Shown here: piece after piece, positions 7,786 through 15,412 of the stretch
How positions within the stretch are numbered: position 1 is the first letter of the stretch
How the letters are laid out: the number at the start of each line of letters is the position of its first letter
Source: Sphingomonadales bacterium UBA6157
GTDB lineage: Bacteria > Pseudomonadota > Alphaproteobacteria > Sphingomonadales > Sphingomonadaceae
Direction: 5' to 3'
DNA length: 27,708 nt
NCBI GenBank assembly: GCA_002423025.1
Contig: DIUN01000007.1
Coordinates: 38,665-66,372, forward strand
Program-made: the position numbers and the translations under genes
Notes under the pieces: generated by a model
Told to the model about the DNA's origin: nothing
The model's database searches: none
What the model saw: only the letters and a program-made list of their open reading frames with translations

Positions 7786-7814
7786 CCTTGACGGAATCTT
7801 GAAGATCGTCAAGG
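7786..7814. promoter_or_regulatory. Candidate TetR operator / shared promoter element (copy 2)
   Basis: In the divergent tetR-cytochrome interval, CCTTGACG (7786-7793) and CGTCAAGG (7807-7814) form a perfect 8-bp inverted repeat around 13 bases, and within it ATCTT-G-AAGAT (7796-7806) forms a second, nested palindrome one base off centre. A further CCTTG follows at 7820-7824. The stretch 7787-7804 is the copy of the 18-bp element found upstream of the amine dehydrogenase large subunit. The size and position fit a TetR dimer or dimer-pair site. Confidence 0.55.
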
Positions 7815-7870
7815 TTTCCCCTTGTCCGACCAAATCCTGCCAAGTCACCGGCGTTTACAGGAAAATCAGC

Positions 7871-8344
7871 GTGAAACCAGCCATCAAAGCCGCCTTGACC
7901 CTGCTTGCGATGGTGTCGCACCCCGGTTTTGGCGCCGCGAGCGCTGCCCCGGCCGATCTGTACAAAGCCCGCTGTGCGATGTGCCACCAGTCCAATGCGC
8001 AAGGGCTCGCTGGCACCTATCCGCGGCTTGCCGGCCGTGTCGGCGCCATCGCCCAATCACCCGAGGGGCGGCGCTATCTGGCGCTGGTCGTGCTCAACGG
8101 CATGTATGGCAAGATCGAGATCGAAGGCGGCACGATGTCCGGCATGATGCCGACGCTGCGCGTGATGAAGGACAGCGAGATCGCCGATATCCTTACGCAC
8201 CTCGCCAAGCTGCAGGCGCCTGCCAAGAAGCTGGCACCGTTCACCGCCGCCGAAGTCGCCGCTGTCCGCGCTGAAGGCACGATTGGCGGCAGCAAGGTCG
8301 TGGCCGAGCGAGCCAGACTGATTGCGGCCAAGGTCATCCCTTGA
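7871..8344 (+). CDS. Monohaem c-type cytochrome (class I-like)
   Basis: A 157-residue exported cytochrome with a signal peptide ending near GAASAAPA, a haem-c motif CAMCH at 35-39 and a plausible axial methionine in SGMMPTL (M92 or M93). The stretch PRLAGRVGAIAQSPEGRRYLALVVLNGM resembles small cytochromes that serve periplasmic dehydrogenases. I chose GTG at 7871 because an AGGA site precedes it and the signal peptide begins there; an upstream in-frame TTG at 7799 would put the operator inside the gene. It shares a promoter element with the amine dehydrogenase operon and is divergent from tetR, so it is a good candidate second electron acceptor. It ends 8 bases from the stop of the convergent sulfotransferase gene. 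Confidence 0.85.
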   Translation: MKPAIKAALTLLAMVSHPGFGAASAAPADLYKARCAMCHQSNAQGLAGTYPRLAGRVGAIAQSPEGRRYLALVVLNGMYGKIEIEGGTMSGMMPTLRVMKDSEIADILTHLAKLQAPAKKLAPFTAAEVAAVRAEGTIGGSKVVAERARLIAAKVIP

Positions 8345-8352
8345 GGGCCTGA

Positions 8353-10413
8353 TCAAGCCGCCGGCAGAAGGTCCACCGGCACTTCGGGGTACGCCGTTGC
8401 CACGCTGCCCAACGTTTCGACCAACGGACCGAGCCAGGGCTCGAAGCGCTTCCAATGGTCGACGCCATCCGTGAAGAGCGGCTTGCGCACCTGCTCGGAA
8501 CTTGCCGTCCGCACCGCCCGGTCATTCTGCCAGAAATTGATACAGGCCTCCTCGAACGGCACACCGACATAGGCCAGCAGCCGCTCGACCTGGTTGCGCG
8601 TGTCCCCAACCATCTGCTCATAGATGACGCGGTGGATGGCCCCCGGGACCGCGGCATCAAAATGCGCCATCAGGGACACATAGTCCCGATAATATCGGGC
8701 GACTTCAACTAGATCGTAGGAAAAGCTCTGCCCCCGCGCAAAATGCTGTTTCCAAGCCGAGAAGCAGCAACCCATCGGATGCCGGCGTGCATCGATGATC
8801 TTCGCCTTGGGCAAGACCAGTCGGATCAAGCCGACATGCTGCCAATTGTTCGGCATCTTGTCGATGAACATCGGCTTGCCGGCCCGGCGGTGCACGCGGG
8901 TGCGCTCGATATATTCTTCGCCCAGCCGCTGGCGGTCCGTGACGGTGAGCGAAGCGACCATGGCGCCAAAATCGGGAAACTCGCCGTCATCCACCCGCGC
9001 CTGCAGCCGGCTGGCGATCATCATCATCTCCGGCAGTTCCATCGTGCCTTCCACCTGGCTGTGGCTGGAGAGGATCTGCTCGAGCAGCGTGGAACCTGAG
9101 CGCGGCAGGCCAACGATAAAGATCGGGTCAGCAGCCTGGCAGCCGCCCTCGCCCTGCCCTGCGATGAACGGGCCGCTGAAAGCATGGGCCGCAGCCGCAG
9201 CCTCGGCGGAAAAGTCATCGGCGTCATGCCGCACCAGCGTCCGGCGCAGACTGTTTCCCAGAGCATAGTGGCGGAAGGAGGCCGCGAAGTCCTTCATGTC
9301 CTCAAGAGCCTTGCCCAGCGCGAAATGGATATGGAAAATATCCTCCGCCCTGTTCGCTTCCCCCTGCGCCAGAGTTGCCAGCGCCTGTTCCATCGCGGCC
9401 ATGTCTTCGATGCCCAGCTTCACCGTCTTCAAATTGGCGAGGCTCCACCAGGCTTCCCCCATGGTCGGCAGGCGGGTCACGGCCTCGCGATAGGCACGGA
9501 CGGCATCGGCTTGCCTGCCCAGCGTCTTCATCACATGGCCCAAATTCTGCCAGACCTGTGGCTGGTCCGGCTGCCGCTCAAGCAGTGGCTCGTAGAGTTC
9601 GCGCGCGCCCTCCTGGTCGCCGAGGCGGACAAGAACAGAGGCCTTGATAAGGTCGTATCCGGGGCTCTGCACCGGGGAATTGCAGAGCAACTCGGCGTTC
9701 TCCAGCGCCTCTGGCAGGCGGTTGCTTTGCAACAGCAGGCGGATCAGGAACTCCCGCGCCAGATCGAAGCCCGGCGCAAGATCCACGGCCCGCTCGACGA
9801 GTGCCAGCGCCTCGGTCATGTCTCCGCGCCGCCAGTGGATCTCACCCAGCAGGCGACAGGCAGAGGCATCATCGGGCAACTGCTGCAGCCGCGCTTCCAG
9901 AATCGCCGCCCCTTCATCGAGGCGGCCGTCATTCATCGCCACCGCTGCATCGAGCAACTCCGGATCGCTGGACGAGGCATGGATGCCGGAAAGATCGGCA
10001 CGCCAGGCCTCCTCGATGCGGCCAGCCTTCCGCAGTTCCTTCGCCATCAGGAACCAACCGCTAGCCACAGCGGGCAACTGCCGGGTCAGGTTCGCCAGCG
10101 CGGCCAAGGCCTGGTCGGAATTGCCCGCTTCACTTGCCGCCTGCGCCAATTCCCATAATACGGCCGGCACCCGGGGATGGCGATCGGAAAGAATGGCGAG
10201 CCTCTGCAGCGCTTCCGCCGGCTTCCCGAGTCGCCGCAAAGCCTGGCACGCCAGCAGTTCCGCTGGCGGCAGGTTCGGCGCTTGCTTGAGGACAACCACC
10301 GCCTGCGCCAGCGCCGCATCCGGCTGCGTCTCCAGCAACCGCGCGATGCGCTCGAGCACCAGTTGCAGTTGCTGGGGAGCGGTTTTTATCTGGCCACTGT
10401 TGGCGGCGGTCAT
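8353..10413 (-). CDS. Tetratricopeptide-repeat sulfotransferase
   Basis: A 686-residue two-part protein. Residues from about 10 to 420 are helical TPR-like repeats (for example GKPAEALQRLAILSDRHPRVP, GDMTEALALVERAVDLAPGFD and GRQADAVRAYREAVTRLPTM). A PAPS-dependent sulfotransferase domain follows, with the 5'-phosphosulfate loop GLPRSGSTLLEQIL at about residue 434 and a later RRHPMGCCFSAWKQHF segment that fits the 3'-phosphate site. The ATG at 10413 has a GGGGA site; the frame extends 33 residues further upstream through the palindrome at 10450 and is probably not translated. It has no signal peptide, so it probably acts in the cytosol on an unknown acceptor. Such proteins are often adjacent to TonB receptors in sphingomonads, as here. 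Confidence 0.88.
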   Translation of the reverse strand: MTAANSGQIKTAPQQLQLVLERIARLLETQPDAALAQAVVVLKQAPNLPPAELLACQALRRLGKPAEALQRLAILSDRHPRVPAVLWELAQAASEAGNSDQALAALANLTRQLPAVASGWFLMAKELRKAGRIEEAWRADLSGIHASSSDPELLDAAVAMNDGRLDEGAAILEARLQQLPDDASACRLLGEIHWRRGDMTEALALVERAVDLAPGFDLAREFLIRLLLQSNRLPEALENAELLCNSPVQSPGYDLIKASVLVRLGDQEGARELYEPLLERQPDQPQVWQNLGHVMKTLGRQADAVRAYREAVTRLPTMGEAWWSLANLKTVKLGIEDMAAMEQALATLAQGEANRAEDIFHIHFALGKALEDMKDFAASFRHYALGNSLRRTLVRHDADDFSAEAAAAAHAFSGPFIAGQGEGGCQAADPIFIVGLPRSGSTLLEQILSSHSQVEGTMELPEMMMIASRLQARVDDGEFPDFGAMVASLTVTDRQRLGEEYIERTRVHRRAGKPMFIDKMPNNWQHVGLIRLVLPKAKIIDARRHPMGCCFSAWKQHFARGQSFSYDLVEVARYYRDYVSLMAHFDAAVPGAIHRVIYEQMVGDTRNQVERLLAYVGVPFEEACINFWQNDRAVRTASSEQVRKPLFTDGVDHWKRFEPWLGPLVETLGSVATAYPEVPVDLLPAA

Positions 10414-10807
10414 CGGCGTCCCCACTGTCACTCGGGTTGATAAAACAGAATTGTGCAGGTGCACAATCGGGTGGCATCGGCAGCGTGAAAAAGGGGATTG
10501 ACTATCCCGCATGTTGCATCAGTATGAAAACTTGTCACCTGTCCTAGGAAGACGGAGTGAGCGGAGGGCGTCAAGTCCATTGATGCGTCTCTCTGTCTTG
10601 CAGGTGGCATCTGGGTGCCGAGCGGACGTTGGGGAACACCACTCGGAGGCTTGAGAACGGGAACCGTTCGGAGCCGCAGTGTCAGTATTGTTTCTGCCTG
10701 CAGGGAAGCCGCAAACGGCACCTGATTGCGGAGCGGTGCGGACAGAAAACAGCAGCAAAATGCTGCGCTTGGGGAGGAGATGTTGTTGATCAAGGGGGAA
10801 ACTGTCC
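10414..10807. other. Divergent intergenic region, sulfotransferase / TonB receptor
   Basis: About 394 bases without a believable gene; the small frames crossing it show no family character. It holds the 18-bp palindrome at 10450-10467, GAACGG-GAA-CCGTTC at 10655-10669 and GCAGCA-AAA-TGCTGC at 10752-10766. These are possible operator or leader hairpins upstream of the receptor gene. The AAGGGGGAA ribosome site of the receptor lies just before 10808. I could not place a confident promoter. Confidence 0.5.
10450..10467. promoter_or_regulatory. Perfect-arm palindrome, candidate operator
   Basis: ATTGTGCAGGTGCACAAT consists of two perfect 8-bp arms around GG. It lies 37 bases upstream of the sulfotransferase start and about 340 bases upstream of the receptor start. 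Length and symmetry suit a dimeric HTH repressor; there is no T-tract, so it is unlikely to be a terminator. No regulator gene lies next to it, so the cognate protein is unknown. Confidence 0.5.
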
Positions 10808-13471
10808 ATGAACACGCATGCTCGTCGTCGATCGCATTTCCTGGCTCTGTTGAGCCTTTCCACAATTCTTTCCGGTGTTCCTGCACAGGCCGAAGCCCTC
10901 GCTGCTGACGCCGCCGCAGATGCCGCCGCAGCCGTTGATGAGACCGCCGACGAAGATGGACTGACCGAAATGGTCGTCACCGCGACGCGCTCCGCCCAGA
11001 GCATCCAGAAGGTTCCGATCTCGATGCAGGCGCTGGGCAGCGAGATGCTGGCGCAACGTCAGGTCAAGGGTCTGAGCGACTTTGCCGCCCTGCTTCCCTC
11101 GGTGTCCTTTGCCGGCCTCGGGCCAGGCCGGACTGCCGTGTATTTCCGCGGCATCGTGCCGGCAGGCGGCGCCTACCCATCAGTCGGCTATTATCTCGAT
11201 GACATTCCGATCACCGGTGTCGGCGTTCCGGATATCCATGTCTATGATGTCGAGCGCATCGAGGCGCTGTCGGGTCCGCAGGGCACGCTGTTCGGCGCCG
11301 GCTCGCTGGCTGGCACCATTCGCACCATCACCAACAAGCCAAAGCTCGGCACCTTCGAGGCTGGCTATGACCTTGAGGGCAACAAGTTCGGCGAGGGTGA
11401 CTTCGGCGGCCAGGCGCAGGGCTTCATCAACGTGCCGCTGGGCGAGACGCTTTCGGTGCGCGCGATGGGCTATTACCGGCGCGAGGGCGGCTACATCGAC
11501 AACACGCCGAACAATGGCAAGTTCAACAACGGCGCGTCTTCAACACTGACCTTGGGCGACGAAAACCCGGCCACGACCTTCACGCTCGACAACTCGGCCA
11601 TCGCCAAGGACAACTACAATTCGATCGACGAATTCGGTGGTCGCCTCCAGTTGCTTTGGGAGCCAGTCGAGGGCTGGGAATTCGCGCCGATGATCACCGC
11701 GCAGCGGCAGATTTCGCGCGGCTATTTCGGCTTTGATCCCCGCGTCGGCGATCTGGAAGTCCATGATTACGACCAGACCCGCCAGGATGACCGCTGGTAT
11801 CAGGCGCAAATGAGCATCCATGGACATATCGGGGATTGGGACATTGTTGCAGCGACCGGATATTTCCGCCGCAATATCAAGCTGCTCAATGACTACACCT
11901 ATTACACCGTCACCTATGATGGCTTCGGCCCAGGTTATGAAAGCTATCTGCAATTCTTTGACAAGGCAGGCTGCACCGGAGCAGGCGCGACGCTGAAGTG
12001 CTCAACCCTTCTCAACCCGCAGCAGTATTTCTCGGGGAACCGGAACGAGCGGAAATTCACCCAGGAAGTCCGTCTGACCACGCCAAAAAGCTGGCCGGTG
12101 GACATTACGGTCGGCGGTTTTTACCAGTGGCAGAAGAACGAGGTCAATTCTGACTATGCGATCCGCGGTCTCAGCCAAATTGTAGGCTACACTGACAGCG
12201 GCGGCGGAGATGCAGCTGACTTTGATACCAGCTTCGGCGTTCCGATCGAGAATGGCGGCACGATGATCCTCGGCTCGCCGGCCGTAAAGCGTGACGCATT
12301 CTACACCGTCGAACAGAACCAGCGCTACAGGGATGCGGCGCTTTTCGCCGAAGGCCATTACAACATCACGCCAACGCTCAAGATCACTGGCGGCATCCGG
12401 TTCTTCTGGACCGAATACAATGTCATTGGCTTTGCCGGCGTGGCTGGCTCAGCCAGAAACACCGTCACGTCACTGTTCGTCCCGACGCAGACTTTTGGGT
12501 GCCCGGTGCCTCTGCCGGAAGAGCGCCTGCAGTGCCTCAACACCAATCTCGCCGCACCGGATCAGGTCGGGCGATACAAGGAGAATGGCGAAACCCACAA
12601 GATCGCGCTGGATTGGCAGTTTGATCCGTCGAAGATGGTTTACGCGAATTACTCCACCGGCTTCCGCCCTGGCGGTTTCAACCGGCCGCTGCGCATCCGC
12701 AACATCGGTGTTGCCACAGTGGCGCCGTTCAAATCGGAAACGCTCACCAACTTCGAGATCGGCGTAAAAACCACCTGGAACAACATGTTCCGGTTCAATG
12801 CAGCAGTTTACTACGAAAAGTGGAACAACATTCAGTATGGTGTTGTCGTCTCGGGCGCACAGGGCGCCGGCATCACCGGCAATGCCGGCGTCGCCGAGGT
12901 CAAGGGCATCGAGTTCGATGCCGATCTCAAGCTCGGCAAGGTCACAATTTCCACGTCGGGCGCCTACAATGACGCCAAGCTGAAGGGAGACTTCTGCAAC
13001 TTCGCGTTGGACACCGCGAATCTGGCAATCAACCAGCTTCCGACCTGCACGCTGGGAGCCTTTGTGCCCGATTCCAGCCCGCCGACTCCGCAGGTGGCCG
13101 CTGCCGACGGCACCCGCCTGCCCCGCCAGCCGAAGTTCAAGGGCACGACGTCCATTCGCTATGATACCGAGCTGGGCAAATACGCCGCCTATGTGCAGGG
13201 CGCCGCGCTTTATCAGACCGGCGCAACACAGGACCTGAACGTCGCTGACAACGCACTTCTGGGCAACACGCCGGGCTTCATTTCCTTCGATTTCTCGGCG
13301 GGCGTGAAGAAGAACAACTGGACCTTCGACGTGTTCATCCAGAATGCCTTCGACAAGCGGGGCCTGCTGACAACGAACACCTTCTGCTCGATCGCCTTCT
13401 GCTCGGGCTCATCGCGCTCGTTCCCGATCCGCCCGCAGTTCTTCGGCATCAAGGTCGGCCAGCGCTTCTAA
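10808..13471 (+). CDS. TonB-dependent outer-membrane receptor
   Basis: An 887-residue outer-membrane active transporter. The signal peptide ends near GVPAQAEA; a TonB box-like segment (LTEMVVTATRSA, about 52-63) is followed by the plug domain (QALGSEMLAQRQVKGLSDFA, then VYDVERIEALSGPQGTLFG with the plug-typical GPQGTLFG). A long beta-barrel ends FFGIKVGQRF, with the C-terminal phenylalanine usual for BAM substrates. It is of the sphingomonad type with many aromatic beta-strands (for example YANYSTGFRPGGFNRP). The start at 10808 has a strong AAGGGGGAA site. Its substrate is unknown; the nearby amine dehydrogenase and sulfotransferase make an aromatic or sulfated compound possible, but this is speculation. 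A strong terminator follows, making it monocistronic. Confidence 0.95.
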   Translation: MNTHARRRSHFLALLSLSTILSGVPAQAEALAADAAADAAAAVDETADEDGLTEMVVTATRSAQSIQKVPISMQALGSEMLAQRQVKGLSDFAALLPSVSFAGLGPGRTAVYFRGIVPAGGAYPSVGYYLDDIPITGVGVPDIHVYDVERIEALSGPQGTLFGAGSLAGTIRTITNKPKLGTFEAGYDLEGNKFGEGDFGGQAQGFINVPLGETLSVRAMGYYRREGGYIDNTPNNGKFNNGASSTLTLGDENPATTFTLDNSAIAKDNYNSIDEFGGRLQLLWEPVEGWEFAPMITAQRQISRGYFGFDPRVGDLEVHDYDQTRQDDRWYQAQMSIHGHIGDWDIVAATGYFRRNIKLLNDYTYYTVTYDGFGPGYESYLQFFDKAGCTGAGATLKCSTLLNPQQYFSGNRNERKFTQEVRLTTPKSWPVDITVGGFYQWQKNEVNSDYAIRGLSQIVGYTDSGGGDAADFDTSFGVPIENGGTMILGSPAVKRDAFYTVEQNQRYRDAALFAEGHYNITPTLKITGGIRFFWTEYNVIGFAGVAGSARNTVTSLFVPTQTFGCPVPLPEERLQCLNTNLAAPDQVGRYKENGETHKIALDWQFDPSKMVYANYSTGFRPGGFNRPLRIRNIGVATVAPFKSETLTNFEIGVKTTWNNMFRFNAAVYYEKWNNIQYGVVVSGAQGAGITGNAGVAEVKGIEFDADLKLGKVTISTSGAYNDAKLKGDFCNFALDTANLAINQLPTCTLGAFVPDSSPPTPQVAAADGTRLPRQPKFKGTTSIRYDTELGKYAAYVQGAALYQTGATQDLNVADNALLGNTPGFISFDFSAGVKKNNWTFDVFIQNAFDKRGLLTTNTFCSIAFCSGSSRSFPIRPQFFGIKVGQRF

Positions 13472-13496
13472 CCAGTTACGGGGAAGAGCAAAACCT

Positions 13497-13543
13497 CCGG
13501 CCATGGCACGTGCAACAGCACAGGCCATGGCCGGCTTTTTTTT
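13497..13543 (+). terminator. Rho-independent terminator of the TonB receptor gene
   Basis: An 11-bp perfect stem (CCGGCCATGGC at 13497-13507 with GCCATGGCCGG at 13524-13534) is capped by a second short stem, GTGC/GCAC, inside the 16-base loop. A run of eight T at 13536-13543 follows. It lies 26 bases after the receptor stop and is the clearest terminator in the window. Confidence 0.9.
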
Positions 13544-13562
13544 CGCAGAGCGCCGTCGCGCC

Positions 13563-14351
13563 TCAGCGCAGCAGCACCGCCCGGTCGCGCCCGCCAAGGT
13601 CCTGCCGCACCGTGCCGTTCAGCCCGGCCTCGGCCCCCAGCGCCAGTACGGCAGCGGCCTGTGTCCAGCCGATCTCCAGCACCGCCAACCCGCCCGGCGC
13701 CAGCAGGCCCGGCAGTTGCGGCACGATCCGCCGATAATCCGCCAGCCCATCAGCGCCGGCAAACAATGCACTCGCCGGCTCATGGTCCCGCACATCGCGT
13801 GACAATTCCGCGCCGGTTTCCACATAGGGCGGGTTGCACAGGATGAGATCGAAGCGCTCGCCCAGCCCTGCCCCCCAATCCCCCAGCTGAAACGCCGCGC
13901 GCCCCGCCAGCCCGGTGCGCTCTGCATTGGCCTTGGCCACGGCCAGCGCCGCCGCCGAGGCATCGATGCCCAGCCCGGTGGCGTGCGGAAACTCGCTCAA
14001 TGCTGCCAGCAGCAGCGCGCCGCTGCCGGTGCCAAGATCAAGGATGCGGCGCGGCTGCACGCTGGCCATCACCGCCTCGATCAGCGTTTCGGAATCCGGC
14101 CGCGGGATCAGCACGGCCGGCGTCACCAGCAGGTCGAGCGACCAGAATTCGCGTGAGCCGATGATATACGCTGCCGGCTCCCCTGCTGCCCGCCGCGCCA
14201 CCAGCGCCTCATAGGCGGCGGCGTCCACCAGCATCTCCGGCCGCAGGATCAGGTCTCCGCGCTCCACCCCGAGCAGATGCGCCAGCAGCACCTCGGCATC
14301 GAGCCGATCGATGCGCATGGCTGCCGCACGCAACGCCTCCCCGGCTCTCAC
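13563..14351 (-). CDS. prmC: Peptide chain release factor N5-glutamine methyltransferase
   Basis: PrmC methylates the glutamine of the GGQ motif of RF1 and RF2 using S-adenosylmethionine. The 262-residue protein has the SAM-binding motif LDLGTGSG (104-111), an acidic ribose contact in GLGIDASAAAL and the catalytic NPPY at 173-176, with the N-terminal helical domain before them. It starts at GTG 14351, overlapping the prfA stop as GTGA, so it is translationally coupled to its own substrate's gene. It is the last gene of hisS-prfA-prmC. Confidence 0.95.
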   Translation of the reverse strand: MRAGEALRAAAMRIDRLDAEVLLAHLLGVERGDLILRPEMLVDAAAYEALVARRAAGEPAAYIIGSREFWSLDLLVTPAVLIPRPDSETLIEAVMASVQPRRILDLGTGSGALLLAALSEFPHATGLGIDASAAALAVAKANAERTGLAGRAAFQLGDWGAGLGERFDLILCNPPYVETGAELSRDVRDHEPASALFAGADGLADYRRIVPQLPGLLAPGGLAVLEIGWTQAAAVLALGAEAGLNGTVRQDLGGRDRAVLLR

Positions 14352-15412
14352 CCCAGTTCCGCCAGCCGCGCCGCCTCGTCCTCGGAGATCAGCGCGGAAA
14401 TCAGTTCCTCCAGCCCCGGCCCTTCAAGGATTTCCGGCAGCCGGTGCAGCGTCAGGTTGATGCGGTGGTCGGTCACCCGCCCCTGCGGGAAGTTGTAGGT
14501 GCGGATCCGCTCCGAGCGATCTCCCGAGCCGACCATTGCCTTGCGGTCCGCCGACCGGGCCTGATCGACCTTGCTGCGCTCCAGGTCATACAGGCGCGAG
14601 CGCAGCACCTTCATGGCTTTCGCCTTGTTCTTGTGCTGGGATTTCTCATCCTGCTGCTGCACCATAAGACCGGTGGGAATATGGACGATGCGCACCGCGC
14701 TGTCCGTGGTGTTGACCGATTGGCCACCGGGGCCGGACGAGCGGAAGATGTCGATCCGCAGGTCCTTGTCCTCGATCTGGATGTCCACTTCCTCGGCTTC
14801 CGGCAGCACTGCCACGGTGGCAGCGCTGGTGTGGATGCGCCCCTGCGTCTCGGTGGCAGGCACGCGCTGCACGCGGTGGACGCCGCTCTCGAACTTGAGG
14901 CGGGCGAACACGCTGTCCCCGGTGACGCTGGCAATGATCTCCTTGAAGCCGCCCATTTCACCGGGCGAGGCTGAGATCAGCTCCATCCGCCAGCCCCGCG
15001 TTGCGGCATAGCGCTCGTACATCCGGTAGAGATCGCCCGCGAACAGCGCGGCTTCATCGCCGCCGGTGCCGGCGCGGATTTCCAGCATGGCCGGCTTGGC
15101 GTCTGCGGCATCCTTGGGCAGCAGCTTGAGCGCCAGGGTCCGCTCGGCGGCGGGCAGCAGCGCCTCGATCTCGCCAAGCTCCTCCTGCGCCATGTCATGC
15201 ATTTCATCGCTGGCCGGAATCGCCTTCAGCGCCTCGGCTTCCTCGCGCAGGGAGCGCAGCGCCGCTGCCGCCTCCACAACCGGCGTCAGCTCGGCATAAT
15301 CCTTGGAGAGCTGGACGAACTTGTCCGCCGCCAGCGAGGGATTGCCCATCTGGGCCGCCAGGTCGGCATGGCGGCGCTCAAGCTGCGCGATGCGCTCGGG
15401 GGAAATGATCAT
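14348..15412 (-). CDS. prfA: Peptide chain release factor 1
   Basis: RF1 reads UAA and UAG stop codons and triggers peptidyl-tRNA hydrolysis. The 354-residue protein has the stop-codon-reading PAT motif (185-187, in HRVQRVPATETQG) and the catalytic GGQ (229-231, in RSSGPGGQSVNTTDS), the target of PrmC encoded immediately downstream. The length matches the usual 355-360. The ATG at 15412 overlaps the hisS stop as ATGA. Its place between hisS and prmC suggests one translation-related operon. Confidence 0.97.
   Translation of the reverse strand: MIISPERIAQLERRHADLAAQMGNPSLAADKFVQLSKDYAELTPVVEAAAALRSLREEAEALKAIPASDEMHDMAQEELGEIEALLPAAERTLALKLLPKDAADAKPAMLEIRAGTGGDEAALFAGDLYRMYERYAATRGWRMELISASPGEMGGFKEIIASVTGDSVFARLKFESGVHRVQRVPATETQGRIHTSAATVAVLPEAEEVDIQIEDKDLRIDIFRSSGPGGQSVNTTDSAVRIVHIPTGLMVQQQDEKSQHKNKAKAMKVLRSRLYDLERSKVDQARSADRKAMVGSGDRSERIRTYNFPQGRVTDHRINLTLHRLPEILEGPGLEELISALISEDEAARLAELG

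Noticed and set aside
7799..7870. An upstream TTG start extending the second cytochrome
   Set aside because: It would place the palindromic operator inside the gene and put a non-signal peptide ahead of a good signal sequence. GTG at 7871 has an AGGA site.
10428..11056. Several small minus-strand frames across the sulfotransferase/receptor spacer
   Set aside because: They overlap the start of the receptor gene, have no ribosome sites and show no family features.
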